Below are positions 11,440 to 21,950 of a stretch of 64,000 nucleotides of DNA, piece by piece. How positions within the stretch are numbered: the first letter of the stretch is position 1; each line of letters starts with the position of its first letter. Location: the NCBI RefSeq assembly GCF_018991925.1, contig NW_024756966.1, positions 186,001 to 250,000 of the forward strand, in the 5' to 3' direction. A model generated the notes under the pieces. It ran no database searches. It was not told the origin of the DNA and worked only from the letters and a program-made list of their open reading frames with translations. A program made the translations under genes and the position numbers. Source of the DNA: Homarus americanus. Lineage: Eukaryota; Arthropoda; Malacostraca; Decapoda; Nephropidae.

Positions 11440-11755
11440 GACGAAGACCGGGTCAGCTGGGCTGGTCCGAACGCGCCCCGCCTCCTGCCAGATAATGACA
11501 TTTGGCAATTAGTAACACAGCTTTACTCGGGATTAGATTAACACAAAGACTAATGTAATTGACCAACGATGGCCAAGGGGCAGTTAAGGGAGTTAATTGG
11601 CCTGCTACAGCTATTCCCTTGTGTAGGACCGCCAGAGGGCCTTGTTTGGCCGGGTAACTCAGGTTATTTCTACAATACCTCACTGATCCAAAAGACATTG
11701 TTGTCGAGTTATGGCTGCCAGTGTTGACCAGGCCATCAGCTGATTCATTACCTGC
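11440..11755. promoter_or_regulatory. Candidate conserved non-coding block with TAAT-core cluster
   Basis: Non-repetitive sequence with repeated homeodomain-like cores: GGCAATTAG (11503), GATTAGATTAAC (11532), TGTAATTGACC (11554) and GTTAATTGGCC (11591). It also has GC-rich edges (CGCGCCCCGCCTCC). A minus-strand frame is open for about 100 codons (MAGNESADGLVN...), but I see no domain or strong splice pair. Regulatory sequence is the preferred reading; an exon remains possible. Confidence 0.25.
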
Positions 11756-11759
11756 CATT

Positions 11760-12185
11760 ATTTATTTTATTTATCATCATAAGTATTGAGTTAATTATTA
11801 CCCGTGTTGATAACGTTAAATATTTTATCCACTGATTCGTATGATTGTTGTTATAGTTTTCGTCACCAATTTTATTTATTTATTTATTTTTGTTATCTAA
11901 GTGACTTAAGCCCCTTTAATGTGATGACTTGCACACCTTAAGTAAGATGACTAACCCTTTAAATACAATGAGTTTTACCCCTTAACTATGATGACATTAA
12001 CCCCTTAAACTACAGTATGACCACATTTAGGGGCGTTGTTCACTGTATTGTAAGGGTTAAGGCGGCGTACTCTAGGGTTTAGTGTATTGTACTCAGTGGG
12101 GGCGCATGTTTTATTCAAAATGGAAAGTAATTGTACTCAGGGTTGGTGTCGTACTCAAGGGATTAATTAGAGCGACCAACTTCGT
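11760..12185. other. AT-rich sequence with a degenerate ATGAC...CCCTTAA motif
   Basis: Between 11920 and 12020 the phrases GATGACTTGCACACC, GATGACTAACCC and GATGACATTAACCCC recur about every 30-40 bp. This suggests a decayed tandem repeat. No gene is seen. Confidence 0.45.
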
Positions 12186-12300
12186 CGAGGAAGCTTCATA
12201 AGTGCCTCGTTAAGTGTCTCGTGGATGAAGCTTCATAATGCCTCGTTAAGTGTCTCGTAGAGGAAGCTTCATAAATAGTCTCGTTAACGTCTCGTAAAGA
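12186..12300. repeat. Three tandem copies of a ~42-bp unit
   Basis: Each unit carries GAAGCTTCATAA then CTCGTTAAGTGTCTCGT. Copies start near 12188, 12226 and 12262, and the third is diverged. Confidence 0.8.
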
Positions 12301-12336
12301 GTTAAACAAGTGTCGTAAGAGTTCGCAACTGTGGAG

Positions 12337-12338
<2 letters not shown>

Positions 12339-12386
<48 letters not shown>
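12339..12386. repeat. (GT)n microsatellite
   Basis: An uninterrupted GT run of 24 units. Confidence 0.97.
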
Positions 12387-12389
<3 letters not shown>

Positions 12390-12539
12390 GACCTCGTTGT
12401 TCTGCTGACGGCGAGGAACACAGCGGTAGCCCAGGCCCCCAGCAGGCAGGTAGTGGACGGACGCCACTCGCTGACTCAGATATCACCCTGTGTTGACCAT
12501 GTAAATATTGTGTCATTGTATTTTGGTTTGAAGGCCACT

Positions 12540-12860
12540 ACCCCGTCTCCCTCACCCCTTCCCTCACCCTTTTCCTCACCCCTTCCTTTACCCCTATTTT
12601 CCTCGTACTCCTCCCTCCTCATTTTTCCTCCACCAGCCTTCCCTTTTCCTACTTCTCCTCCTTCATCTTTTATCCTCCTCATCTTTCCTTCCTTTTTTCT
12701 CTTCCTCTTTTCTTCCTCTTACCTCTCCTTCCCTCCCTCCCTCCCTCCCTCCCTCCCTCCATCCATTCATCCATCTTTCTGTCTACCCATCTCACTGATT
12801 CTGCCCTTCCCCTTTTCTATGTCTCTCTCACTCCCTGACCCTGACTCCACTTCCCCCCCA

Positions 12861-12893
<33 letters not shown>

Positions 12894-12904
12894 TTCCACC
12901 CTTC

Positions 12905-12959
<55 letters not shown>

Positions 12960-13020
12960 CCCTCTCCCTCTCCCCTCTCTCTCACAGCTCCGCCCCTCCC
13001 TCTCCCTCAACTCTCCTGTG
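12540..13020. repeat. Pyrimidine-rich tract with (CCCT)n, (CA)n and (CT)n
   Basis: C/T-rich sequence includes CCCT tetramers near 12729-12760, CA at 12862-12891, CT at 12905-12929 and CA at 12929-12955. The long + strand frame through it (Ser/Pro/Leu, then Thr-His) is a repeat translation. Confidence 0.85.
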
Positions 13021-13149
13021 GCTCTCCCTCGTCGCGTCTAATTGTCATCAACTGACCAATTAGTGGAGGAGGCTTGCGATAATTGTGCGAGGGTCCCACG
13101 GATAAATATTAGGAGGCGGCGTCCCAGACTGTCATCTCTGTAATTGTTT

Positions 13150-13470
13150 GGTGGTCCAAGGAGAGAGTGTGGAGGAGGGAGGGGGAGTGGTGAGATGAGA
13201 GGAGAGTGGGTGGGAGAGGAGGAGGTGGGTGGGAGAGGAGGGAGTGGGTGGGGAGAGGGAGGATGGAAGTAGTGGAGTGGGAAAAGGGAGGAGAGTGGGA
13301 AAAGGGAGGAGAGTTGGTGGGTGGGTGGGTAGGGAGGAAGAAGGCAGGGAGTTAGTGGGAGAGTTTGTGGGAAAGGGAGGGTGGATGGGCGAGTGGGAGG
13401 GAGGGAGGGAGGGAGGAAATGTGAGAGAATGAGAAAGAAGAGAACAAGGATGATCCAAGAGAAAAAAAGA
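13150..13470. repeat. Purine-rich GGGAGG/GGTGGG tract
   Basis: G/A-rich on the + strand, with internal units such as GGGAAAAGGGAGGAGAGT (duplicated near 13279-13313) and a GGGA run near 13398-13415. It is complementary in character to the pyrimidine tract 130 bp upstream. Confidence 0.75.
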
Positions 13471-13500
13471 GTAAAAGAAGGAGGGTGCTGATAAATGCCC

Positions 13501-13502
<2 letters not shown>

Positions 13503-13555
<53 letters not shown>
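13503..13555. repeat. (GA)n microsatellite
   Basis: An uninterrupted GA run of about 26 units. Confidence 0.97.
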
Positions 13556-13558
<3 letters not shown>

Positions 13559-13594
13559 TAATAATTTACAACACCTGAACATATTTCTCTTCCC

Positions 13595-13638
13595 TTTACT
13601 TAACCAAGGAGAGTAAGAACTCTCCTTGGTTAAGTAAA
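13595..13638. repeat. Perfect 20-bp inverted repeat with 4-nt loop
   Basis: The left arm at 13595-13614 (TTTACTTAACC...GAGAGT) is exactly complementary to the right arm at 13619-13638. The loop AAGA lies at 13615-13618. The arms are not simple repeats. It could be a small foldback insertion, a structured RNA element or a sequencing/assembly foldback artefact. Confidence 0.9.
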
Positions 13639-13969
13639 TATTTTTCCCCCTATCGTTTATACATCTTATCTTTCCTTCTTAAGTTTCTTTCTGATATTGT
13701 CTTGATTTTGATTTATTTTTGTACCCCATCAAATATTTTTATTTATTTTTTCAGTGTGATAACTTGTATTAGATCAATTAACAGTCTGTGTTTTCTCAGG
13801 TATATTAATTATGATTTATTCTCAGGTTAATTAATTATGATTTTTATAAGTGTTTTTCTATAAGTTTATTTTTATTAATTTATTTATTTTTCTTACCGTA
13901 CGAAGCATTTGTGTTAGTTTGTTTTATTTGTTTTTATTATCATCAAGATTTATATATTTCCCTGCCCAG

Positions 13970-14123
13970 TGCTTGTCCAGTCGTCCCTCATCGTCTGTCC
14001 TACGTTCATCAGGGTGTCTTGGTTGATAAGGGAATTGTAGTACAGTATTTACTCTCCTCACCTCTCGTAGTTTGTTGTCGTCTACATGCACAGTTCAGAG
14101 ACGAGAGCTGTGCAACACGTTAA
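13970..14123 (+). other. Candidate terminal exon, unknown product
   Basis: Acceptor TTTCCCTGCCCAG (AG at 13968-13969) is followed by a frame open for 50 codons to TAA at 14121-14123. It reads ACPVVPHRLSYVHQG and later LHAQFRDESCATR. The composition is not repeat-derived. There is no obvious AATAAA close downstream and no recognisable domain. It is possibly chance. Confidence 0.2.
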
Positions 14124-14280
14124 AGTGAGAGGATTTGTTGGTTGGCCTTTTATCATGGAAGTTTCTCAGACTTAAGAGCCACAAACTGTGAGCTGTATTG
14201 CTGGTGGCCAGACCTTGTTTTGTGTATTGGAGGTCTGTACTAATGACCACTCCTAGGGTCTACTCTCCTCCTCCTCCACG

Positions 14281-14363
14281 AGAGAGAGAGAGAGAGAGAG
14301 ATTAGGGAAAAAAAGGAAACACTTTTTTTCCTCTGGGTTTTCCCCGTTCTTTCAGTCTGTCAC

Positions 14364-14430
<67 letters not shown>
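14281..14430. repeat. (GA)n and (CT)n microsatellites
   Basis: GA lies at 14280-14301 and CT at 14367-14428, in opposite orientations. They could pair as an imperfect hairpin. Confidence 0.95.
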
Positions 14431-14630
14431 GTTCTCTTTTTTTCTCGTTCTCTTTCAAATTATCTTCAATCGCTCTCTCTCGTATTCCTTGCTCACATAC
14501 TGTTACATTCTCTCATCTCCACTTTTATTTTTTCCTCGGTTTAAGGTTCCATTATTCTCCGGCACGTTCCACTCTTGTCCTTGGGGGGGGAGTCGACTCC
14601 AGTGAATCGGTAAACAAATGAACATATACG

Positions 14631-14633
<3 letters not shown>

Positions 14634-14662
<29 letters not shown>
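14634..14662. repeat. (GA)n microsatellite
   Basis: About 14 units of GA. Confidence 0.95.
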
Positions 14663-14666
<4 letters not shown>

Positions 14667-14689
14667 CCTTCTTCTGACTTTCCCACTGA

Positions 14690-15390
14690 TACTTTTCCTG
14701 ATGCCTTCCCTTGACACCTCCTGATAACTTCTCCTGATACCTTCCCCTGATACCTTCCCCTAACACCTTCCCCACCTAACACCTTCCCCCTAATACCTTC
14801 CCCGATACCTTCCCCCTGATACCTTCCCCTGACGCCTTCCCCTGACACCTTCCCCCTGACACGTTCTCCCGATACCTTCCCCCTGATACCTTCCCCTGAT
14901 ACCTTCCCAAATGACACCTTCTCCCTGATACCTTCCCCCGACTCCCCCTGACAATTCCCCGACACTTCCCCTGAACCTCACCTGCCACTTTCCCCCTGAC
15001 CCTGACACCTTCCCTCTTGAACCTCCTCCTGAACCTTCCCTGACACCTTCCCCTGACTCACCCTGACAGCTTCCCCCCTGAACCTCCCCTGACACCTTCC
15101 CCTGACACCTTCCCCTGACACGTTCTCCCTGATACCTTCCCCTGATACCTTCCCCCTGATACCTTCCCCGGCACCTTCTCCTACCTTCCCCCGACTCCCC
15201 CTGACAATTCCCCGACACTTCCTCCTGAACCTCACCCCTGCCACTTTCCCCCTGACCCTGACACCTTCCCTCTTGAACCTCCTCCTGAACCTTCCCCTGA
15301 CACCTTCCCCTTGACTCACCCTGACACCTTTCCCCTGAACCTCCCCCTGAACCTCCCCTGACACCTTCCCCCTTGGCCCTCCCTCTGATA
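14690..15390. repeat. CCTTCCCCTGA(T/C)A minisatellite with a 253-bp higher-order duplication
   Basis: The basic unit is about 13-15 bp (ACCTTCCCCTGAT and variants). A longer block starting ACTCCCCCTGACAATTCCCC at 14941 recurs at 15194 with high identity. The Gly/Arg/Glu minus-strand frames (GRYQGKVSGE type) are repeat translations and not a collagen-like gene. Confidence 0.9.
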
Positions 15391-15896
15391 ATTCTCCCCA
15401 CCAATCTTTCCTCTTGACTTTTTCTTCTGCCTGGTTTTATCCCCGTCCTCTCTCCCCCCTCTCCACCCCCCCAGACACCTTTACTTTCCTTACCTCCCCC
15501 TCCCCTTTACCCCACCTACTCCTCCCTTCCTTACTCCTCCCTCCGTCTCCTATACCTGCCCTTCCCTCTCCCCTCCTCCGTTACCCTCCTTCTTCTTCTT
15601 CCCCACCCCCCTCCTCCCCCTCCCCTTAGCCGTGGGGCAACAATTATCGTCTTCCCTCGAGTGTCCAGGAAAATAGAGAATTTGTGTGGCGCTAATTGGA
15701 ACCTCGTGTCTGGCCAATTATTTATTTCTGATCAAGCGTTTTCCTCTCTCTTCCCACCTACCCCTCTACCCCTCCCCCCACTTGTTGACCCTCTTGTTTA
15801 TATGTTTTGTTTTTGTTGTTTTCTCTCGTCTACAGATTATTCCACTGACTTAATTTTTTTCCTATCACCGCACGGTCCTTCGTGGGAGATGTATAG

Positions 15897-15904
<8 letters not shown>

Positions 15905-15939
<35 letters not shown>
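15905..15939. repeat. (GT)n microsatellite
   Basis: A GT run inside otherwise unique sequence. Confidence 0.95.
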
Positions 15940-15940
<1 letters not shown>

Positions 15941-16169
15941 TAAACTCTACGGTTCCCCAACGCCCTGGTTTACTACACTCGGTTCGCTCTGTGATCTACG
16001 GTAGGTCGCCATATTATCCAATACTCTGTTTTAAAGGCTAAATAGTTGTTCATTTTATGTACAAATGTGATACGTATTGAATGGATATAGTCTGAATTAT
16101 ATATAAGTTTAGTCCTGAATATTTGACGATTTCTTTTGTAAATAAAACTCCATAAATGATGATAAAATA

Positions 16170-16260
16170 CTGCCCTTTTGTGGTGGTGAGTGTGGTGGTG
16201 AGTGTGAAGGTAAGTGTGGTGATGAGTGTGGCAATGAGTCTGGCTGTGTGTGTGTGGTAG
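16170..16260. repeat. Degenerate GTGAGTGTGGTG repeat
   Basis: Units such as GGTGGTGAGTGTG and GGTGATGAGTGTG recur about every 15-18 bp. They contain GTGAGT and GTAAGT strings that mimic splice donors. Confidence 0.7.
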
Positions 16261-16269
16261 CCGGGCCTC

Positions 16270-17454
16270 CAGGTGTGAATAATGATGTGGCTGGCTGGTT
16301 GGTGTTTGCATGTCGGCCACTGCCCTGACCTAGGCGAGGCGAGGCGACCATTGCAGTACGGTACCAGCGACTCCCCCCCCCCTCCCCCCTCTCCCCTCCC
16401 CCCTTAAAAAAAAGGATCCGGGTAAAGGGCGAGAAGAAATGTTTATATGGCGTCCAGGTGATGTATACACCTACCGAGGCCATAAGCGACGCAATAGCCT
16501 GTTAGACGAATAACTTCCCTTAATTATTTAGCGACTTCGATATTTCAGTAAGAACATAAAATAGTTGTAAAAGACATTAAGGTCATATTTGTGTGTAATG
16601 TCACGCGATATTAGTGGTTTTATTTGCCAGTAAGGATTGATTTCTCATTATCTACAGTGGTGGTGGAGGGTTGGGGAGGTGAGAGGGTGTGGGGGTGAAA
16701 GGATGGTTGTGTTGGGGGTGGGGAGGTGGGGGTTGTGTGGCGTGTGTGGTAGTGGTGTATGTCAGGTGTTGCGGAATGTCGTGATACGTGGCTCAAGTTG
16801 CCTGCAATGTGCTCTAATCCACTGCTTTATGGTAATTACTGTTTGCATGTCCTGAATAATGTTTACATACATACACGAATGTTCGGTGTGTGTGTGTGTG
16901 TGGCTGTTTGGGGGTATAGGTAGGTGCATGTTTGTGTGTGTGTTTTTTTTCCTTCACAATAGCAATATGTATCCATGTGTATATCTGACTCTGTTTGTGT
17001 TTGTATTCATATTGTATTTACATAGTCGTAAGCTTGTCTGTGTGTTTTTGTTTTTGATTTTTGTTTTCATTCACCTTCTCACCGCTTGTGAAACAGAGCC
17101 CGATTTTTGAGTAATGTATTTGAGAGCGGGAGTGTGGGTCGTAATAGCTTACATTATTGGTTTGTAATTTAGTCTACATTAAAGCGGACGGTGGGGGGGG
17201 GGCGAGGGGGTCACACCTCACTAAGACCCGTGACGCCACTCACTCGATAACTTCCAATACTCATTCTATGTTCATAAAAACTCATTCCTTGTAGTTAAGA
17301 TCCCGGAAAGTCGTCGTTGTGTGGAATTATTAATGAGAAAACTTATAAATCAGCATAAGAGAGTATTGGTATGGTCGTTTAGATTTTCTCTTTTGCGGTC
17401 GGGAGTGATTGGAATGGTTGTTGGGTCAGTTTCACTTTATATGACAGTGAAAGA

Positions 17455-17455
<1 letters not shown>
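16270..17455. other. Unique and G/C-run-rich sequence, no gene
   Basis: This holds a CCCCCCCCCCTCCCCCC run near 16373-16403, a G-rich stretch at 16660-16760, short GT runs near 16887-16940 and a (G)8 near 17192. Nothing coding is supported. Confidence 0.55.

Positions 17456-17456
<1 letters not shown>

Positions 17457-17487
<31 letters not shown>
17457..17487. repeat. (GT)n microsatellite
   Basis: A GT run of about 15 units. Confidence 0.96.
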
Positions 17488-17488
<1 letters not shown>

Positions 17489-17539
17489 TAAGCGACAGTA
17501 AGTATGAGGTATCAGGAATGGTCTTGACCTGCACATGAT

Positions 17540-17875
17540 TTGGGGCTCCGTGGTGGGGAGAGTTTGCCGCGGGAGTGGGGTGAGTCGATAGGGGAGTTAG
17601 CCCTCCCAAGTTCAAGTGATACTTCTTATGAAATGTGTCTATTGACCCACCTGCTGCCCTTTGCCTCAGAAATTCAATTTTTGGGGGTCTTTTGTTGTTA
17701 TACACAGAAGCACAAAGAAAAGCAAATCAGATTGAGTGAGGAAGGAGTATTTACTGACTCGCTTTTGTTAACTTTATTCACACAAGTCTCATTGGCGAAG
17801 GCAGCTATTGTTTATGAGAAGAGAAGAGACAGTCTAGTGAAATTGCCTGAAATAAATGATATAACTCTATTATAA
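17540..17875 (+). other. Open frame / candidate exon, unknown product
   Basis: One frame is open for 111 codons to TAA at 17873-17875 and starts at a non-ATG codon; the first internal ATG is near 17632. Two acceptor-like sites split it: CTGCTGCCCTTTGCCTCAG (AG at 17668-17669) and TTGTTGTTATACACAG (AG at about 17706-17707). After the second, the frame is markedly protein-like (HKEKQIRLSEEGVFTDS, then QVSLAKAAIVYEKRRDSL). AATAAA occurs at 17851-17856. No domain is recognised. Its neighbour at 18029 is also exon-like, but the stop codon makes this a terminal exon or an unrelated frame. Confidence 0.28.
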
Positions 17876-18028
17876 ATCAGAGGCATTTAACCTAAACACA
17901 GGACTAGGTTAACAGTGATTGATAACAAAGGAGGCTGATAGTGAGGTGAGTTGGTGACGGAGGGAGGGAGGAGTGACTGTATTCTAATATGTTCATCATT
18001 ATTTTACTCTTTGTGTCTATACTTCCAG

Positions 18029-18108
18029 AGCATAGTGGACGCCGTGACCCCCAGAAGACCTCAGGCTACTACTTCCCAAGACGGACGAATCCTGCCTCCT
18101 GCCCACAC
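18029..18108 (+). other. Candidate 80-nt internal exon
   Basis: A branch-point-like TTCTAAT at 17982-17988 lies about 40 nt before a pyrimidine-rich acceptor (TATACTTCCAG, AG at 18027-18028). The exon ends CCCACAC before donor GTGAGTAC at 18109. Two of three frames stay open: one reads SIVDAVTPRRPQATT, the other HSGRRDPQKTSGYYFPRR. Of the + strand candidates it has the most complete set of splice signals. It could join the 19322 exon in either frame. The product is unknown and a non-coding RNA exon is possible. Confidence 0.35.
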
Positions 18109-18580
18109 GTGAGTACTCCACTTCTCCGTCGTGTATAATAGATATGCCATTTGTATCTACAGTACTGGCGGCGTCCATTAGTGTAGGTAGCGAGACATCT
18201 CCGTCGTTTATCACAGAGGCGAGTATGACGTGTTTTAGTGTGTTAGTGGAGGATCAAGGTGACAACAGCATTCCTTGGTCATCCATCTCGGTACTTAGAT
18301 GATTTAGTGGTTGATGTTATATTGTATAGCTGAGGAGTACAGTTGGTGTCTCGTGTAGTGTTTCATTTGTCGAGGTAATGATGCAGTTAGCGGGGTTTGT
18401 CTTGCAATATTTATATGTAAACAGACACCCTTGTTCTTTTAACTCTTCATTGACGCCTTTACGTGTTGTAAATTCATTTATTTTTTATTTTTGCCATCAA
18501 AAAATCTTTCTATTATGGTGTAGGTTTGTGTTTTATGAGATAGTTCTGTGTCTGCTTTTACCCCAAGTGCACGAGTTAAT

Positions 18581-18589
18581 GGTGTGTGT

Positions 18590-18667
<78 letters not shown>
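18581..18667. repeat. (GT)n microsatellite
   Basis: About 86 bp of GT with one interruption. Confidence 0.97.
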
Positions 18668-18671
<4 letters not shown>

Positions 18672-19158
18672 GACACCTCCACGCTCTCACTTTATGTGGT
18701 TTTTAAGACTCACACCACCTGACCACAGTATTGATATTCAGGTTAATTTTTCAGGCGAATCTCAGGATAACATTAGGAGGTAGTACAGTATATGCTTGAC
18801 GCTGCTCCTTGCATAGTTAACCGCAGGTCATGTTTTATGTTCTAACTATCATGTAATGCGTGACAGACGGGTCTTGTGCATGATCCAACTTTGTTACAGC
18901 AGCACTTTTATTTATGAATTTGTAAACCTGAATATATCTACGTTAGGTCGTTTTTGTCTTGAAGTGATTATTGTCAATCATGGATAAACGGGAAGAAAAT
19001 GAATAAATTTATTATTGTATTAAATAGATTAGTATATTTGAGGGACATCGTCTTTGATATGCTTTTTAGTTATTGAATACTGGAAAAAGTACTCGGTAGG
19101 ATTCCCAGCAAAGAGACGTGACAAGACTGTGTTAATATTCGGCTGTACAACCACTTAC

Positions 19159-19241
19159 CGGTGTTGGGTGAGGAGAACTACCGCAGGAGCAAGTGTTTAG
19201 GCTTCCATGAGCGTAGTAGTAGTAGTAGTAGTAGTAGTAGT
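19159..19241 (-). other. Weak minus-strand exon candidate containing (ACT)n
   Basis: A consensus donor (ACCG then GTAAGT, rc of 19153-19158) ends an open frame reading AHGSLNTCSCGSSPHPTP, preceded by a run of Tyr codons from the AGT/ACT microsatellite at 19213-19241. The acceptor (CAATACAG) lacks a pyrimidine tract. It is probably chance, but the donor is strong. Confidence 0.12.
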
Positions 19242-19321
19242 CTGTATTGTTACTTTAATGATGTTCTCCACACCTTCAGTAAACAAAGAGCACATTGATT
19301 TATACCTGTCGTTCCTTACAG

Positions 19322-19378
19322 GTGTCCGTCCCACCCAAGTTTAACCGGGACACACAGAATTTATCCAGGGTTGTGTAG
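19322..19378 (+). other. Candidate terminal exon with downstream AATAAA
   Basis: A strong acceptor (CCTGTCGTTCCTTACAG, AG at 19320-19321) is followed by VSVPPKFNRDTQNLSRVV and TAG at 19376-19378. An alternative frame (CPSHPSLTGTHR...) runs to TAA at 19388-19390. AATAAA lies at 19478-19483, followed by GT-containing sequence, so the exon could end near 19500. Frame phases match the 80-nt candidate at 18029-18108, giving a plausible two-exon 3' end. No family is recognised. Confidence 0.3.
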
Positions 19379-19527
19379 TAGGATTTTGTAAGCCTTTTTT
19401 ATTTGCATTCTTGGACTACCTAATGAGATGTTTAAGCTGTTGGGTAAATGTGTTTCGCTTTTCGTAATTCTTGTGTGAATAAAATATTGTCGCCATCAGT
19501 GTTAGAGAGGCATGTGATGTATCCCAG

Positions 19528-19578
19528 GCACGATGACGCTGCCCCCCCACCAGGAGAATGAGTTCAGCACCCCTTCAG
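19528..19578 (+). other. Candidate short coding exon with ATG
   Basis: The segment follows GATGTATCCCAG and has an ATG at 19533 opening MTLPPHQENEFSTPS up to CAG before GTACTC at 19579. If unspliced, the frame continues to a TAG near 19697. The acceptor tract is short and the donor is only moderate. It lies just after the AATAAA at 19478, so it would belong to a different transcript from the 19322 exon. Confidence 0.18.
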
Positions 19579-19706
19579 GTACTCGCGTGCACCTCCAGGA
19601 GACGACACACTTGTTCTGGCCACACTGTATGCACTCCACCTTCCATCTTGGTTTGTTTAGACACACACAGAAAATAGGTTCACACCAACATTTCTAGGAG
19701 CCTGGC

Positions 19707-19708
<2 letters not shown>

Positions 19709-19747
<39 letters not shown>
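19709..19747. repeat. (GT)n microsatellite
   Basis: A GT run of about 19 units. Confidence 0.97.
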
Positions 19748-19748
<1 letters not shown>

Positions 19749-19954
19749 GCACCGAAACAAAACCTTCCCTGTACTCACACTACGGCATTTTAATCCACTA
19801 CACTCCAGGCATAACCAGGTGTCGCTCCCAGCCTGTGTTTATATTCATGATAGAATACCTGGAGGCACTTTTTACCCGCCTAATGTGTCTCCAGATATTA
19901 CAGCGTGAGCAAGGCCGGTCTGAGAGCCACGGTGCTGGAATGTATCACCCGTTT

Positions 19955-20225
19955 GTTGAGGCGTCAGGAGGGTGTTTCTTGAGACGTGAGGTTTGTTGGT
20001 GAGGTGTGAGGAGGTTGTTTGTTGAGGCGTGAAAATGATGGTGAGGTGTGAGGAGGAGTGGGAGGTTGTTTGTTGAGGCGTGAGGAGGTTGTTTGTTGAG
20101 GTTTTTGTTTATTGAGGCGTAAGGTGGATGGTGAGGAGGAGGGGGGTGAGGCGTAAGAAGGAAGGGGAGGTTGTTTGTTGAAGCGTGAGGAGGTTGTTGA
20201 AGTGTGAGGTCTATTTGGTGAGGTG
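19955..20225. repeat. Degenerate GGTTGTTTGTTGAGGCGTGAGGA repeat
   Basis: The phrase TTGTTTGTTGAGGCGTGA and variants recur about seven times at irregular spacing. This is a decayed minisatellite. Confidence 0.75.
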
Positions 20226-21345
20226 TGAAGCTATATTTATCACATAGGTCTAATAATATAATCAGTAGAACTTGATAATCTGACAGTATTCGATTATTTG
20301 AGCGTGTTGTTCACCTTTAGGCTTCTGTTTACAAATCGATTATCATACCTGTGTGTTACCAGCCTCACCTGTGGTCGTATCTTCAGCCAGTTGAGATATT
20401 ATTAAAGTGTAGTTCAGATTTTGTACACCAAGAGGACGCCACGATACAGAACAACAACATTGTAATTCTGTATCTGAGGACATGGTTTAGATTGGGTTAT
20501 GTCAGGTTGGGTTGGGTTAGGTTGGGTTGGGGAGGTTAATTTCTTTATATAATTGGGTTAATGTAGATATATATGTACCATAATTGTGATGGTAAGTTTT
20601 GATAATAAGGATGAGCAAGAGTTGTTCATTTGGTTACGTTAAGCCAGACTAGGAAAAACATCCCTGGCTTAAAGAACATGATCAGTCAGATTAGTAAAGG
20701 CGGAGTTGATTAAACAGCGGCGTCGTAAATAAACATCTTAGTTAATGTTTGTAATTTCTTCTACAGCGGCCTTAAGGAAGCTCATTGTGTCATTTTGTGC
20801 TCAATTTTTTCTTAAGCTCGGCCACGTGAGGAAGAGATGAACTAACACCCTACACACACACACACACGTTGTTGTTGGTGGTGGTGGGTGATATTTTTGT
20901 TTTAATAGATGTAAACCTTGACCCCAGTAGATTTATATTTGGTACAAGTCATCGTTGGTCACTGAGGGTAAGCTGTATTGTCTTCATATAATATTACTTG
21001 GATATATTGTCTCTTGGTCATCGCTCTCTGACACTTCGAGGATAGAGTCGAAGTTTTCTTAAAATTGCAACTCATTACCTATGTTTGTTGTGGTTTTAAC
21101 TCCTCTGTGTATGGGTTCCTCTCTGAGCTGTATAAAATCGCCTGGTGGCGGTATTTAATTAACATGTTAAAAGTAGCGTCCCAGTAGTGAAGGGATTGGT
21201 GGGGATAGTTTGTTTACTAATTCTCCTCTGATTTTATTTTGCTGACTTTACCCCCGTGAAAACTTCTTAAAAATTGACCTCTTTGAGCCAGCCATCTCCC
21301 ACTGGACTTCTTGAGAACACTTCCTCTTGTGTTGTATTATTGTAC
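20226..21345. other. Unique AT-rich sequence
   Basis: No gene is seen. There is a short GGTTGGGTTAGG block near 20500-20535 and a CA run near 20853-20868. Confidence 0.6.
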
Positions 21346-21347
21346 TC

Positions 21348-21403
<56 letters not shown>

Positions 21404-21404
21404 T
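21348..21404. repeat. (CTTT)n microsatellite
   Basis: About 14 units of CTTT. It runs straight into TTCTTCTTAG, which mimics a very strong splice acceptor. Confidence 0.97.
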
Positions 21405-21550
21405 TCTTCTTAGGCACCGAAGCTCCTTTTCTGTCATTTACTGTTTCACTTCCTTTAAAAATTATATTTTTTCATAATCATTTTGGAAAGAGATGCACTG
21501 ACGATGTTCCCGTGAGAATCCATACCATAATAATGAACCCTTGAAGAAAT

Positions 21551-21662
<112 letters not shown>

Positions 21663-21827
21663 GCCGACTTACACAATTGAATATTTTAACGTATTTTCTC
21701 GTGTATCTGTGAAAAGAATTAAGGTTTTGTTAGCGTAAAAATATGCAGTAAATGCTACACGAGGGAGAGGTGTGTGATAATTCATTGCCTATTCTGTGTT
21801 ACACAAAGTACGAGAGTAGGATCAGGG

Positions 21828-21828
<1 letters not shown>

Positions 21829-21864
<36 letters not shown>

Positions 21865-21865
21865 T

Positions 21866-21945
<80 letters not shown>
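21829..21945. repeat. (TG)n microsatellite
   Basis: About 117 bp of TG with two TC interruptions near 21863-21870. Confidence 0.98.

Positions 21946-21950
<5 letters not shown>

Noticed and set aside
14552..15404. Gly/Arg/Glu-rich repeated frames resembling a structural protein
   Set aside because: They arise from the 13-15-bp CCTTCCCCTGATA array and are open in several frames with frequent shifts between units.
21405..21480. Very strong acceptor (CTTTTCTTCTTAG) with a short open frame after it
   Set aside because: The pyrimidine tract is the (CTTT)n microsatellite itself, and the following frames are low in complexity and end quickly.
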